Assembly (NCBI GenBank): GCA_041676625.1
Contig: JBAYRN010000012.1
Coordinates: 3,886-67,885 of the forward strand
Length of the DNA stretch: 64,000 nt
Reading direction: 5' to 3'
DNA from: JAEXNA01 sp041676625
Lineage (GTDB): Bacteria > Vulcanimicrobiota > Xenobia > Xenobiales > JADMJV01
Positions within the stretch are counted from its first letter, which is position 1. Each line of letters begins with the position of its first letter. Both the position numbers and the translations under genes were made by a program. The notes under the pieces were generated by a model, which had not been told where the DNA came from, ran no database searches, and was given only the letters and a program-made list of their open reading frames with translations. Positions 25,889 to 34,673 of the stretch are shown here, piece by piece.

Positions 25889-26907
25889 CGCTTCACCTCG
25901 GCCCACAGATCGTCCCAAACCGATTCATATTCACCCACGTCTTCTTGATAATGCAGGTTGGAGAGCACCTCATCCGGCGGATAACCCAGATTGTTGTCGA
26001 TCAGTTCGGGTCGCACCAGAGGTTTGCTGGCTGCCACGGGATTGGCGTATCCAGTAGCGTTGGTGATGTCTCGACAGACTTCGGGGCGAAAGAAATAGTT
26101 GATAAACTCGAGAGCCGCCTCGGGGTGAGGAGCGGAGCGGGGGACCACCAGGCTGTCGACAAAAAGAAAGCTCCCTTCCTCGGGCAAGATGTACCGGATA
26201 TCCGGATTGGAATCTTGCGCCTGAGCCACGTCGCCGCTCCACCCCAGGGCAGCCCAGGTTTCACCGCGGATCAGGTCGTCAGTAAAGTCCGAGGTGTAGC
26301 GGCGTACCAGAGGTCGCTGCTTGAGCAACTCCTTTTTGGCCAACTGGAGTTCTCCAGGGTCCACACTGTTGGGATCCAGGCCGAGCTTAAAGAGTGCCAC
26401 CCCGATGGCATCGCGCTTTTCATCCAAGATGGTGATGCGTTTGGCCAGCGATTGCTCCCACAAGAGCGACCAGGAGGCGGGAGCGTTCCTGATCTTTCGA
26501 GCGTTGTAGCCGATACCTGTGGTCCCCCAGAGATACGGCGCGCTATACTTCTGCTCCGGGTCAAAAGGAGGAGCTTCGATATGAGGCAGAAACTCCGGAA
26601 GCGAAAGTTCGGGCCCCAGGGGATACAGGAGGTCGTGGCGCATCATCCGCCGGACCATGTAACCAGGTGCCACGATCAGGTCGTAACCGGTCACCCCGAT
26701 CTTTAGCTTGGCAAAGCTCACGTCGGCTGAGGAGAACTCCTCGTAATTCACCCGAATTCCAGACTCTTTCTCGAAATCGCCGATGGTATTCAGAGCGATA
26801 TAATTGGACCAGTTGTAGAAATTGAGAATCCGGTCTCTTCCCCCTCGGCATCCGGCGCTCAGGCCCAGAGCCAGAGCGCCCAGTAGGAAATGACGGCGAG
26901 ATAACAC
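25885..26907 (-). CDS. potD: Polyamine-binding lipoprotein PotD
   Basis: 340 residues from the GTG at 26907, which overlaps the potA stop (TAGTG). The N-terminus LSRRHFLLGALALGLSAGCR combines a twin-arginine-like SRRHFL with a lipobox, so the protein may be a Tat-exported lipoprotein. The mature part is a periplasmic binding protein of the PotD/PotF family (FYNWSNYIALNTIGDFEKES; YLWGTTGIGYN; GETWAALGWSGD). It captures spermidine or putrescine and hands it to PotBC. Gene order A-D-B-C differs from the E. coli A-B-C-D order. Confidence 0.9.
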   Translation of the reverse strand: MLSRRHFLLGALALGLSAGCRGGRDRILNFYNWSNYIALNTIGDFEKESGIRVNYEEFSSADVSFAKLKIGVTGYDLIVAPGYMVRRMMRHDLLYPLGPELSLPEFLPHIEAPPFDPEQKYSAPYLWGTTGIGYNARKIRNAPASWSLLWEQSLAKRITILDEKRDAIGVALFKLGLDPNSVDPGELQLAKKELLKQRPLVRRYTSDFTDDLIRGETWAALGWSGDVAQAQDSNPDIRYILPEEGSFLFVDSLVVPRSAPHPEAALEFINYFFRPEVCRDITNATGYANPVAASKPLVRPELIDNNLGYPPDEVLSNLHYQEDVGEYESVWDDLWAEVKR

Positions 26908-27995
26908 TAAGGGGAACCTACCTTGATCAGCTGGCCTACTTCCGGGCTCCAGGAGAGAAAGAGTTGCCGCCCCTGGGAAAAACTCGCCCGCTGGTGTGAA
27001 TTCAGTTGCTCGCAAGTCAAGACGGTGCCGTCTTTCAGGATCAGTGTGTGCTGCATGGTGGAGCCCCCGAAAACGCTACTAATGATCTCACCCTGGAGCC
27101 AGGGCCCTTCGCTATCAGGTTTCTCTTCGCTCACCCGCAGAGATTCCGGCCGAATCATCCAGACGAACTTTCCGTCATCGGCGGACAGCGCCGTGGGGAT
27201 CGCCTTATCCAGGTAATAGGCAATGCCGCTCTTGATCTCTACCGGCAAGAAGTTTGCGCTGCCAATAAACTCCGCTACGAACTGATTGGAGGGGTGCTGA
27301 TAGAGTTCTCTGGGGGGACTCACCTGCTGCAGCTTTCCATCATTAAGAACGGCGATCCGATCGGAGAGGAGTAAAGCCTCCTCCTGATCGTGGGTGACCA
27401 AAACGAAAGTGATACCGAGGCGCTTCTGCAAAGATTTCAGCTCCAACTGCATCTTCTTTTTCAGTTTGGAATCGAGGGCTGCCATCGGCTCATCCAGCAG
27501 CAACACCTCCGGGCGGTTGACCAGAGCGCGAGCCAGAGCCACCCGCTGCTGCTGTCCGCCCGACAGTCGCCGCACGTCGCGGCGCTCGAACTCCCCCATG
27601 CTCACCAACTCCAGGGCTTCTTTCACCCTGCTTTCTATTTCACTCTGCTCACACTTCTTGCGACGAAGCCCGAAGGCGATGTTCTCGAACACATCGAGGT
27701 GCGGAAACAGGGCGTAACTCTGAAAGACGGTGTTGACGTTGCGCAGGTTGGGCGGGACCTGACTTACATCTTTGTTGTTGATCACGATCCGGCCCTGAGT
27801 AGGGGTTTCAAAACCTGCTATCAGGCGCAAGGTGGTTGTCTTACCGCAACCGGATGGCCCCAATAGTGAAAAAAACTCTCCCCTCTCTATAGAAAAATTC
27901 AGTTCACCAACTGCGGTCACGTCGCCGAAACTCTTGACCACAGCGTCGAAGATAACAGCGTTGTCTATTTTCTCTCGCGAATCCTCAGCTGCCAA
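26907..27995 (-). CDS. potA: Polyamine ABC transporter ATP-binding protein PotA
   Basis: 362 residues. Walker A GPSGCGKTTT, Q-loop, signature LSGGQQQRVALARAL, Walker B VLLLDEPMAALD and switch His VTHDQEEA, followed by a C-terminal TOBE-type regulatory domain (about 275-360). Energises PotBC. Start ATG 27995 overlaps the end of the RMD1-like gene by 11 bases, so the two are coupled. Confidence 0.93.
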   Translation of the reverse strand: MAAEDSREKIDNAVIFDAVVKSFGDVTAVGELNFSIERGEFFSLLGPSGCGKTTTLRLIAGFETPTQGRIVINNKDVSQVPPNLRNVNTVFQSYALFPHLDVFENIAFGLRRKKCEQSEIESRVKEALELVSMGEFERRDVRRLSGGQQQRVALARALVNRPEVLLLDEPMAALDSKLKKKMQLELKSLQKRLGITFVLVTHDQEEALLLSDRIAVLNDGKLQQVSPPRELYQHPSNQFVAEFIGSANFLPVEIKSGIAYYLDKAIPTALSADDGKFVWMIRPESLRVSEEKPDSEGPWLQGEIISSVFGGSTMQHTLILKDGTVLTCEQLNSHQRASFSQGRQLFLSWSPEVGQLIKVGSP

Positions 27996-28776
27996 TTAAG
28001 TAGAGTGCAATCTCGAGAGCAATGAGCAAAATGATGATGATTTCAAGAAAGTGACTCCTTCGAGTTTCGTTGATGGACACCACCAGATGTGCCGTTTCTT
28101 TGAGGAGGTCCAGTTTGTGTTCCACCACCCTCATCCTCTGTGGAATCTCAAAATTGTTGCGCAAACCGTAATAGAGCTGATCCAGGCTCTTGGACTCCCA
28201 GATCGACTCGGGCGGGTCCAGCACCGCCACGTGGGACAGCAACTCCCGACGCAAAGAGAGACTTTTGCCGGTGTAGATGAGCATGTCCTTTCCTTTGGGT
28301 GGCATCTGTCCCTTGACCATACGGTCGGTGAGGATGGAACTGCTGTCGGTAAGTTCTATGGTCTGGTCTTCGTAGTGTTCCAGGGTATTGGACTGGGCCA
28401 TCAGCCAGGAGATGAGCGCAAGCTTTTCGCGCTCTGCCGAATTGACGGTGACTTTCTCGAACTCCACCTGTTCGGGTTGGTCGGGGGCCACGGTCAGGTG
28501 GAAATCATCCTGAATCTCGTCGTGAGCCCGGGCCACAAAGGAGCGGAAGTCTAGAGAGGCGGCCGCCCCTTCCGAAGCGATGGAGATGTAAGAGCCGAAA
28601 GGAAACAGATAGTAGATGACTGACTCTTGCTGAATCAGGAGGTAAGCTTTGGCGGGAGCCATGATCCCTCCGTGCTTTTCGGCGGCCGAGATCAGATCGA
28701 TCTTGGAGCCGAGATGCCTGGCTTTCATGCGATAACTGCCCGGCTGGAGTAGTTGAGTCTTGCCTGTTTGCGACAT
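27985..28776 (-). CDS. RMD1/YagE family (DUF155) membrane-anchored protein
   Basis: 263 residues ending in a single C-terminal membrane helix (FLEIIIILLIALEIALYLIG), with a DUF155 body: YYLFPFGSYISI near 55-65, LAQSNTLEHYE-like (LMAQSNTLEHYEDQT) and LRREL...VAVLDPPESIWES. This is the RMD1/Sif2 family of tail-anchored proteins, whose yeast and mitochondrial members affect meiotic division and mitochondrial translation; bacterial role unknown. It sits upstream of and overlaps potA, and 23 bp after the SGNH hydrolase gene. A CAATAT box six bases before the ATG might also give an internal leaderless start. Confidence 0.85.
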   Translation of the reverse strand: MSQTGKTQLLQPGSYRMKARHLGSKIDLISAAEKHGGIMAPAKAYLLIQQESVIYYLFPFGSYISIASEGAAASLDFRSFVARAHDEIQDDFHLTVAPDQPEQVEFEKVTVNSAEREKLALISWLMAQSNTLEHYEDQTIELTDSSSILTDRMVKGQMPPKGKDMLIYTGKSLSLRRELLSHVAVLDPPESIWESKSLDQLYYGLRNNFEIPQRMRVVEHKLDLLKETAHLVVSINETRRSHFLEIIIILLIALEIALYLIGS

Positions 28777-28799
28777 CGCCAGATATTGGGTGAAAAGCG

Positions 28800-29738
28800 C
28801 TACTCCCCTTTCAAGTCGAGAAGACCGCCCTGATGGAGAAATTTGGCCATCAGCATGCCACCCTCAGAAGAGGGATGCCAGGTATCGTCGGGTTCTTGCC
28901 GGAGCAATTTACAGGATGCAAGATCCTCGGGCAGTGCTTCCAACGGATCGAAATAACGGATCTCGAGAGCATCTAGTATCTCCAGGGCTTGCCTCCGGGA
29001 TCTCTGCTCCCGCAAGGCCCAGGTATCGTAAGAGGCCAGGATTGGAAAAAGCACCACCGAAAATTTTGCTCCTTGCTCCTGGATCAGACGCTGGAGTTCG
29101 GCCACGTCTCTTTTCACCTCCTCGGGTGCCCGCTCGTAATCGGGGGTAACGAAACGGAGCCAGAGGCGATAGAGGGCGGATCGACCGATGATGGAATGGG
29201 ACGCCTGCATCGGCGGATGGTCGGGGATGTAGAGGACCGGCTCACCGTTCTCTTCAACTGCCACCGGGGTCAACTGGAAATCGTTGTTGTGGAAAGTGAA
29301 GACCACGTGGTCCGGTTCGATCTCCTGGTTGTGGCGGCGATAGAGCTCCAAAATCTGTTCGGTGTTAAAGCCCCCTACACCCGCATTCCAGTATTCGAAG
29401 TCCTGGTCGCCGTACAACTCCCGCAGAGCGTCGACGATCATGTGACGGTGGGTGACCGAGTCGCCGATAAAAAGAATGCGTTGGCGACCCTTTCGGTCGC
29501 CAACGTCGTACTCGTTGGACAAACAGCCGTGAGGACCGTACTCCCCTCCCTCCCCCACTCGAGGGAAAAAACCGAGTTGGGTGTCGTAGTACATCTCTTT
29601 TAACGTGCCTTCCGCCATGGGCACGTGCAAGGGCCCCTTCTGTCGCTTTAGCAGAAATCCCGCGGTGGCTTCAAAAGCGAACAGAGCCAGACCAATCCCC
29701 AGAAAAATCAACAAAAAACGCTTCAAGATAATTTTCAT
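28800..29738 (-). CDS. SGNH/GDSL-type hydrolase, membrane-anchored
   Basis: 312 residues. One N-terminal membrane helix (about 7-30) then an extracytoplasmic SGNH fold: block I ILFIGDSVTHR (Ser), Gly/Asn in NAGVGGFNTEQ and FTFHNNDF, and block V DDTWHPSSEG (Asp and His). Such proteins act on esters, often as O-acetyl esterases or acetyltransferase partners on cell-surface glycans. It is the first gene in the chain with the RMD1-like, pot and GT-C genes; the glycosyltransferase at the other end would fit a glycan role. Confidence 0.85.
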   Translation of the reverse strand: MKIILKRFLLIFLGIGLALFAFEATAGFLLKRQKGPLHVPMAEGTLKEMYYDTQLGFFPRVGEGGEYGPHGCLSNEYDVGDRKGRQRILFIGDSVTHRHMIVDALRELYGDQDFEYWNAGVGGFNTEQILELYRRHNQEIEPDHVVFTFHNNDFQLTPVAVEENGEPVLYIPDHPPMQASHSIIGRSALYRLWLRFVTPDYERAPEEVKRDVAELQRLIQEQGAKFSVVLFPILASYDTWALREQRSRRQALEILDALEIRYFDPLEALPEDLASCKLLRQEPDDTWHPSSEGGMLMAKFLHQGGLLDLKGE

Positions 29739-29835
29739 CGGGTCATCACTGCTACGCAGACGATGACCATCCCTACTTTCCAGGCAGACTCGGAAAGGGA
29801 GTTTGCACCCCGAGCTTCAAACTTCACAGTAGGCC

Positions 29836-31539
29836 GTGTTATTAGCTGTTATCGAAGATATCCGGGTGAAGCTCGAGCAAACCGCTACCCGCCCCAAAGC
29901 CCTTGAGCAACTGACTCTAGAGCGCAAAGGCTGGCTTGAACACGCCCATCAAGAGGATGACTGGGAGTTGATCTCTGACCTCTTCGCCCTGGAGTTGGTG
30001 GCGATCCGCACCGGTTTATGCGATCCCCACAACGCCGCGCAGCCCTACCTCGGCTATTTTGAGCGGTGCCCCATGCTCAGCCGAGTGGCAGCCGACCTGG
30101 AGCTTCTCGAGATCTCGGAAACGAACTCTCCGGACACGGTCAGCCAAAGGGGGGAGATGGCCTGGACGGTGGGGCGGAGTTTGGAGGATGGAGGCCAGAT
30201 CAAAGAGGCTCTGGTGGAATACCTGGTGGGCAGAGCCTGGCTTTTGAGTTTACCTCCGGGCGAGGAAGACCCCTGGATACTGAGCCGTCTGGAAAATAGC
30301 ATCGGAAACGCCTGGCGTACCTGGAATCAATTGGAGCGGTCCTTGGCGGCCTATCAGAGGGGTCTGCAGGTTGAACTTGCCGACGACCCTGACACCAGGG
30401 GCTGCTTAGAAAACAATCTGGGCCTCACCCTGCGCCAGCTCGGCCGAGCTCAGGAGGCGGTGGAGGCTTTTCAAAGAGCGCTGGAGCTTTGGAGCAACGA
30501 CAACGACGACTCCAACGAACGCCTGAGCTGGCTGAGCGCGGCCGAAGGGAACCTGGGCAATGCCTACGCCCAACTGGGCGACTCCCACCGGGCGCTGGCC
30601 CGCCAGCGGCGCACGGTAGACCTGAATGAGAGCCTCTACCAGCGGGAGCCTACCCTGCAGAACCTGGACGGTCTGGCCGGAGCCTTGGGCAACCTCGGCA
30701 ACGCACTCCGCCATCAGGGGATGCTGGAAGAGGGCATGGAAGCCAACAAAAGAGCCCGCGATCTCTTGAACTCGGTCGAGGATCAAGGTTTTGATCTGCG
30801 GGATCGGATGGCCACGCTGGAGCTCAACCTGGGAAACGGGTTGAGCATGTGCGGGCGTTATCAGCAAGCCACGGTTTGCTATCGTGCGGCCATTCTGATC
30901 TGGCGCGAACTCTTGCTCGAAGGTCGCCCCGGGCTCCACGTCAGTCTGGGTTTAACTCAGTCCAATCTGGCCCAGGCACTTTCGAGTTTACAGCAGAACG
31001 AAGAAGCCTTGACTTTTCAGAAGGTAGCCATCGAGACCCTGGAGGCGGCTCCGCTGCAAGAGGGACAATCCCACCACCTGGCCTCGGCCTACGGCAACCT
31101 GGGGCATCTTTTGGATCTTCGAGAACAGTTTAAAGAAGCCGCGGAGGCTTACCGAACGGCCCGAACGATCTGGCTGGAATCGCTGGAGACCTACCCGGCA
31201 GGGCTGGCCAACCTGGCCATGGTCGAGCGGGGCCTGGCTGGTATTTATCAGGAACTCCAACAACCGGAGCAAGCGATCGAGTTACTGGAAAGTACACGGG
31301 AGAGGTATCGCGAACTGGTTGTATCCCGAGGCGGGCTGGAGCTTAGGACGGCCCGGGCCCGAGCCGTCCATTCCTTGGGGACCGTGTACTACCAATGCGG
31401 AAACTACCGCAAAGCCGCTGAAGCCTTGACCGAGGCGCGAAGTCTCTGGTCCCACCTCGACGGTTCGGACTCCGAACGCGAGGAAGCAGAAAAAATGCTC
31501 GGTTACGCTCTCATTCGAGTTTCGGAGTTTGAGACGTGA
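29836..31539 (+). CDS. TPR-repeat protein
   Basis: 567 residues; GTG start, no clear ribosome binding site. TPR-like helical pairs throughout (for example LENNLGLTLRQLGRAQEAVE, GNLGNAYAQLGDSHRAL, VHSLGTVYYQCGNYRKAAE), of the longer 42-residue kinesin-light-chain type. No signal peptide. Stop overlaps the start of the SLC13 carrier gene (ATGA), so the two are coupled; the TPR protein may be a cytoplasmic partner of the carrier, but this is positional inference only. Confidence 0.85.
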   Translation: MLLAVIEDIRVKLEQTATRPKALEQLTLERKGWLEHAHQEDDWELISDLFALELVAIRTGLCDPHNAAQPYLGYFERCPMLSRVAADLELLEISETNSPDTVSQRGEMAWTVGRSLEDGGQIKEALVEYLVGRAWLLSLPPGEEDPWILSRLENSIGNAWRTWNQLERSLAAYQRGLQVELADDPDTRGCLENNLGLTLRQLGRAQEAVEAFQRALELWSNDNDDSNERLSWLSAAEGNLGNAYAQLGDSHRALARQRRTVDLNESLYQREPTLQNLDGLAGALGNLGNALRHQGMLEEGMEANKRARDLLNSVEDQGFDLRDRMATLELNLGNGLSMCGRYQQATVCYRAAILIWRELLLEGRPGLHVSLGLTQSNLAQALSSLQQNEEALTFQKVAIETLEAAPLQEGQSHHLASAYGNLGHLLDLREQFKEAAEAYRTARTIWLESLETYPAGLANLAMVERGLAGIYQELQQPEQAIELLESTRERYRELVVSRGGLELRTARARAVHSLGTVYYQCGNYRKAAEALTEARSLWSHLDGSDSEREEAEKMLGYALIRVSEFET

Positions 31540-33332
31540 TGGATTTTCTGCAGATCCACCTGGAATCCGGGGTACTCACAGTCTCCCTGGTCTTGCTGGC
31601 AACAATCATCTTGTTTGTGACCGAGCGCCTGCCGGTGGATCTGGTGGCGATGCTGGCCATGGCAACCCTGACCCTGGCCGGCATTCTCACGCCCGGCGAG
31701 GCCTTCTCCGGCTTCGCCGATGACGCCACCGTGACCGTAGCCGCCATGCTGGTTCTGGGGGCCGGTCTCTCCAGGACCGGAGCGGTGAACAATCTGGCCG
31801 GCGTACTCACCCGGCTGATCCGGCGCAGATTCTGGCTGGGCATCACGGCCCTTTTGATCACCGTGGCTGCCGTCTCCACCTTCATCAACAACACGGCTTG
31901 CGTGGCGGTGTTTCTGCCCATCGTAGTCGCCATCGCGCGGAACGCAAAGATCAGCCCCACTAAACTTTTGATGCCCCTCTCTTTCGCGGCTATCCTGGGT
32001 GGTACGTGCAGCTTGATCGGAACCTCCCCCAACCTTCTGGTCAACTCCATCGGAGTGCGCCACGGGCTGCAACCACTGGGTATGTTCGAATTTGCCCATC
32101 TTGGCGTGATCACGGTAGTCATAGGAATCGCTTACGTGCTGTTTATCGGCATAGGTCTCTTACCCGATCGCCGGCCCTCGGCCGAGTTGTCCGAGTCTTA
32201 CGAAATGGGTGAATTCCATCTTGGGCTGGTGATTCTCCCTCAAGCCACAAGCGTAGGGCAGTCGCTGGCTGACTGCACCCTTCTAAGAGATCTCGACCTC
32301 GACGTTTTGGAGATCAAGCGAGCCGGTACGAGCATCGTCTTGCCGGGCTCGGCAGAAACGCTGCAAGCCAATGACGAGTTGCGAGTTCGTTGCGACGTGG
32401 GAAAGCTGAGAACCCTTCAGAGTCACCCGGACGTGCGGGTCAAAGGGCGTCGTGAACTGGAGGGTTCCAACCAATCGGAGTTAGTGGAGATCGTGATCGT
32501 TCCAGGCTCCTCGCTGGAAGGACACTCTCTCGCCGAAGTGGATTTTCGAAATCGCTTTGGGGGCACCGCGATCGCCGTGCGACATCGGCAGGAATTGCTC
32601 CGTGAAGGCCTGGGGAGGGTTCCCCTTTCTTCGGGAGACGTACTGTTGGTCGAAGTCCACCGAGATCGGCTAGAGCAATTTAAGCTCCAAAGGGGGTTCC
32701 ATCTGGTCTCGGAGTACGGGGAGGGGTGGTTCCGCAAAGACAAAGCTCGACTGGCGGTTTTCCTCTTTGCCAGCGTGGTGCTCTTGGCGAGTTTCAACAT
32801 CGTTCCCATCAATGCGGGGTCGGTGGTCGGTTGTCTGGCCATGGTTCTCACTGGATGCCTGCGACTTGAAGACGCTTATCGGGCCCTCGACTTTAAGGTG
32901 ATTTTTCTGATCGCCGGAAGTTTGAGTCTGGGGGCGGCCATCGAAAAAACGGGGGCAGCAGGCCTGGCTGCCGCACAACTGGTCAGAGCGATGGGAGATT
33001 TTGGGCCCGTGGTTTTGCTCAGTGGGATCTATCTCATCACCATGATCCTCACCGAACTCATCAGCAACAGCGCCACCGCGGTTCTGGTTTCCCCCCTGGC
33101 GATCGCCACCGCGCTGGCCCTGGACCTGGACCCGCGCCCTTTTCTTATCACGGTCATGTTTGCTGCTTCAGCCAGCTTCATGACCCCGGTGGGCTACCAG
33201 ACCAATACGATGATCTATGGACCGGGCCAATACAAATTCGTGGACTTTCTGAAGGTCGGTACCCCCTTGAATCTGCTGTGCTGGGTGGTGGCCACGGTTT
33301 TCATCCCGATCTTCTGGCCCCTGAAACTATAA
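31539..33332 (+). CDS. SLC13-family permease with central TrkA-C domains
   Basis: 597 residues. Two halves of membrane helices (about 1-200 and 395-597) flank two regulator TrkA-C domains (about 215-385). Conserved carrier motifs: STFINNTACVAVFLPIVV and ILGGTCSLIGTSPNLLVN in the first half, ELISNSATAVLVSPLAIATA and FMTPVGYQTNTMIYGPG in the second. Family members carry di/tricarboxylates, sulfate or silicate-like anions. Start ATG at 31539 in ATGA overlap with the TPR gene; a GTG one codon upstream is possible. Six bases of its end overlap the convergent CorC gene. Confidence 0.92.
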   Translation: MDFLQIHLESGVLTVSLVLLATIILFVTERLPVDLVAMLAMATLTLAGILTPGEAFSGFADDATVTVAAMLVLGAGLSRTGAVNNLAGVLTRLIRRRFWLGITALLITVAAVSTFINNTACVAVFLPIVVAIARNAKISPTKLLMPLSFAAILGGTCSLIGTSPNLLVNSIGVRHGLQPLGMFEFAHLGVITVVIGIAYVLFIGIGLLPDRRPSAELSESYEMGEFHLGLVILPQATSVGQSLADCTLLRDLDLDVLEIKRAGTSIVLPGSAETLQANDELRVRCDVGKLRTLQSHPDVRVKGRRELEGSNQSELVEIVIVPGSSLEGHSLAEVDFRNRFGGTAIAVRHRQELLREGLGRVPLSSGDVLLVEVHRDRLEQFKLQRGFHLVSEYGEGWFRKDKARLAVFLFASVVLLASFNIVPINAGSVVGCLAMVLTGCLRLEDAYRALDFKVIFLIAGSLSLGAAIEKTGAAGLAAAQLVRAMGDFGPVVLLSGIYLITMILTELISNSATAVLVSPLAIATALALDLDPRPFLITVMFAASASFMTPVGYQTNTMIYGPGQYKFVDFLKVGTPLNLLCWVVATVFIPIFWPLKL

Positions 33333-34673
33333 CTCCGGCTCCTCCTCGGGAGCCACGGGACCGGTATAAGCCGGGCAGATACGGCAATAGCTCACGGTGT
33401 GCTGCTCCACGCTTTCCACCTCGTACCGAAAACCGCAGTGAACCGCCACGTCGCCCACCTCCGGAACCTTGGCCAGAAGCTCGGACAGCAGCCCGGTCAC
33501 GGTCTCCGCATCCCCCACGATCTCGACTTTCTCACCCAGAATCTCTTCGAGATCCAGCAGCGAGATTCGGCCGTGAACCCGCCAGCCGTTTTCGGTGGCC
33601 TCAGCCAGGGGAAGTTCATCCTCATCAAACTCGTCACGGATCTCTCCGAACAACTCCTCGATGAGGTCTTCGGCGGTGACAATCCCCGCGGTCCCTCCCC
33701 GGTCCTCTACCACCACCGCAAAGTGGGCCTTGGCGGCGCGAAGTTTCTCCAGAGCGTCATCCAGCAGGAGCGATTCCGGGAAGTACTCCACTGGATGCGC
33801 AAGCTCCGTGATGAGTCGCTCGGTCTCTCCCCGCCGTAAAGCCCCGAAAAGATCCTTGACGTGGAGCACACTGATGATGTTGTCCCGATCACCCCGATAG
33901 ACGGGGAAGCGACTATATTCCTCCGCCTTCAGCAGGGCCAGAGCATCGGTTACGGTAGCGGTCTCCGGGATCCCCACGACCTTGGTGCGAGGTACCATCA
34001 CCAGCCGTAGATGCCGTTCGCCGAAATCCATGACCCGCTCCAGCATCTGGTGCTGCTCGGGCGGCAGGAGGCCTTCGACCTTGCTCTCCTCCATCACCAG
34101 GCGTAGCTCATCGGGAGAGTATACGGTGGAGAGGTCCTGCGAAACGGGAAGTCCCAGTATTCTTAGGCAGAGAAAGCCCAGGTTGTTCAGGAGCCAACCC
34201 AGAGGGGCCAGTATGAAGGCGCTGATCCGCATAGGCCACCAGAGATACTTGGCCGTATGGATCGGATGCATCAGGGCCAAACTTTTGGGTACCATCTCAC
34301 CGATCACGATGTGAAAGTAGGTCAGCAGGAGCAGACTCGTGCCCACCGAGATGGACTTCACCGCGGCATCGCTCCAGGCACCCAGTTGCTGAAAATACGG
34401 CTCCAGCCAGTGAGCCAGGGCGTGCTCTCCGTACATACCCAAGCCCAGGCTGGCCAGGGTGATACCCATCTGAGCCACCGCGATGTAGCGGTCTTGCCGC
34501 ATGCTGTCGGTGATCACGCCAAGATAGCGACGGGCGTTGGCATCCCCTTCGGAGGCTTGCTGTTCGAGCTTGATCTTGGGCAACGAGATCACGGCAAATT
34601 CTGCAGCCACGTAGATCCCGTTCAAGACCAGCAGGACGAAACTGATCCCGATGATGATAGCTAGCTCAGCCAT
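33327..34673 (-). CDS. CNNM/CorC-HlyC family membrane protein (second of pair)
   Basis: 448 residues: DUF21/CNNM transmembrane domain (about 1-195, IYVAAEFAVISLPKIKLEQQ), a CBS pair (about 215-335, VPRTKVVGIPETATV) and a C-terminal CorC_HlyC domain (about 350-430). Members are linked to Mg2+/Co2+ efflux. Starts eight bases inside the end of the paralogous upstream gene. Ends with an extra tail holding CRICPAYTG. Confidence 0.9.
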   Translation of the reverse strand: MAELAIIIGISFVLLVLNGIYVAAEFAVISLPKIKLEQQASEGDANARRYLGVITDSMRQDRYIAVAQMGITLASLGLGMYGEHALAHWLEPYFQQLGAWSDAAVKSISVGTSLLLLTYFHIVIGEMVPKSLALMHPIHTAKYLWWPMRISAFILAPLGWLLNNLGFLCLRILGLPVSQDLSTVYSPDELRLVMEESKVEGLLPPEQHQMLERVMDFGERHLRLVMVPRTKVVGIPETATVTDALALLKAEEYSRFPVYRGDRDNIISVLHVKDLFGALRRGETERLITELAHPVEYFPESLLLDDALEKLRAAKAHFAVVVEDRGGTAGIVTAEDLIEELFGEIRDEFDEDELPLAEATENGWRVHGRISLLDLEEILGEKVEIVGDAETVTGLLSELLAKVPEVGDVAVHCGFRYEVESVEQHTVSYCRICPAYTGPVAPEEEPEL

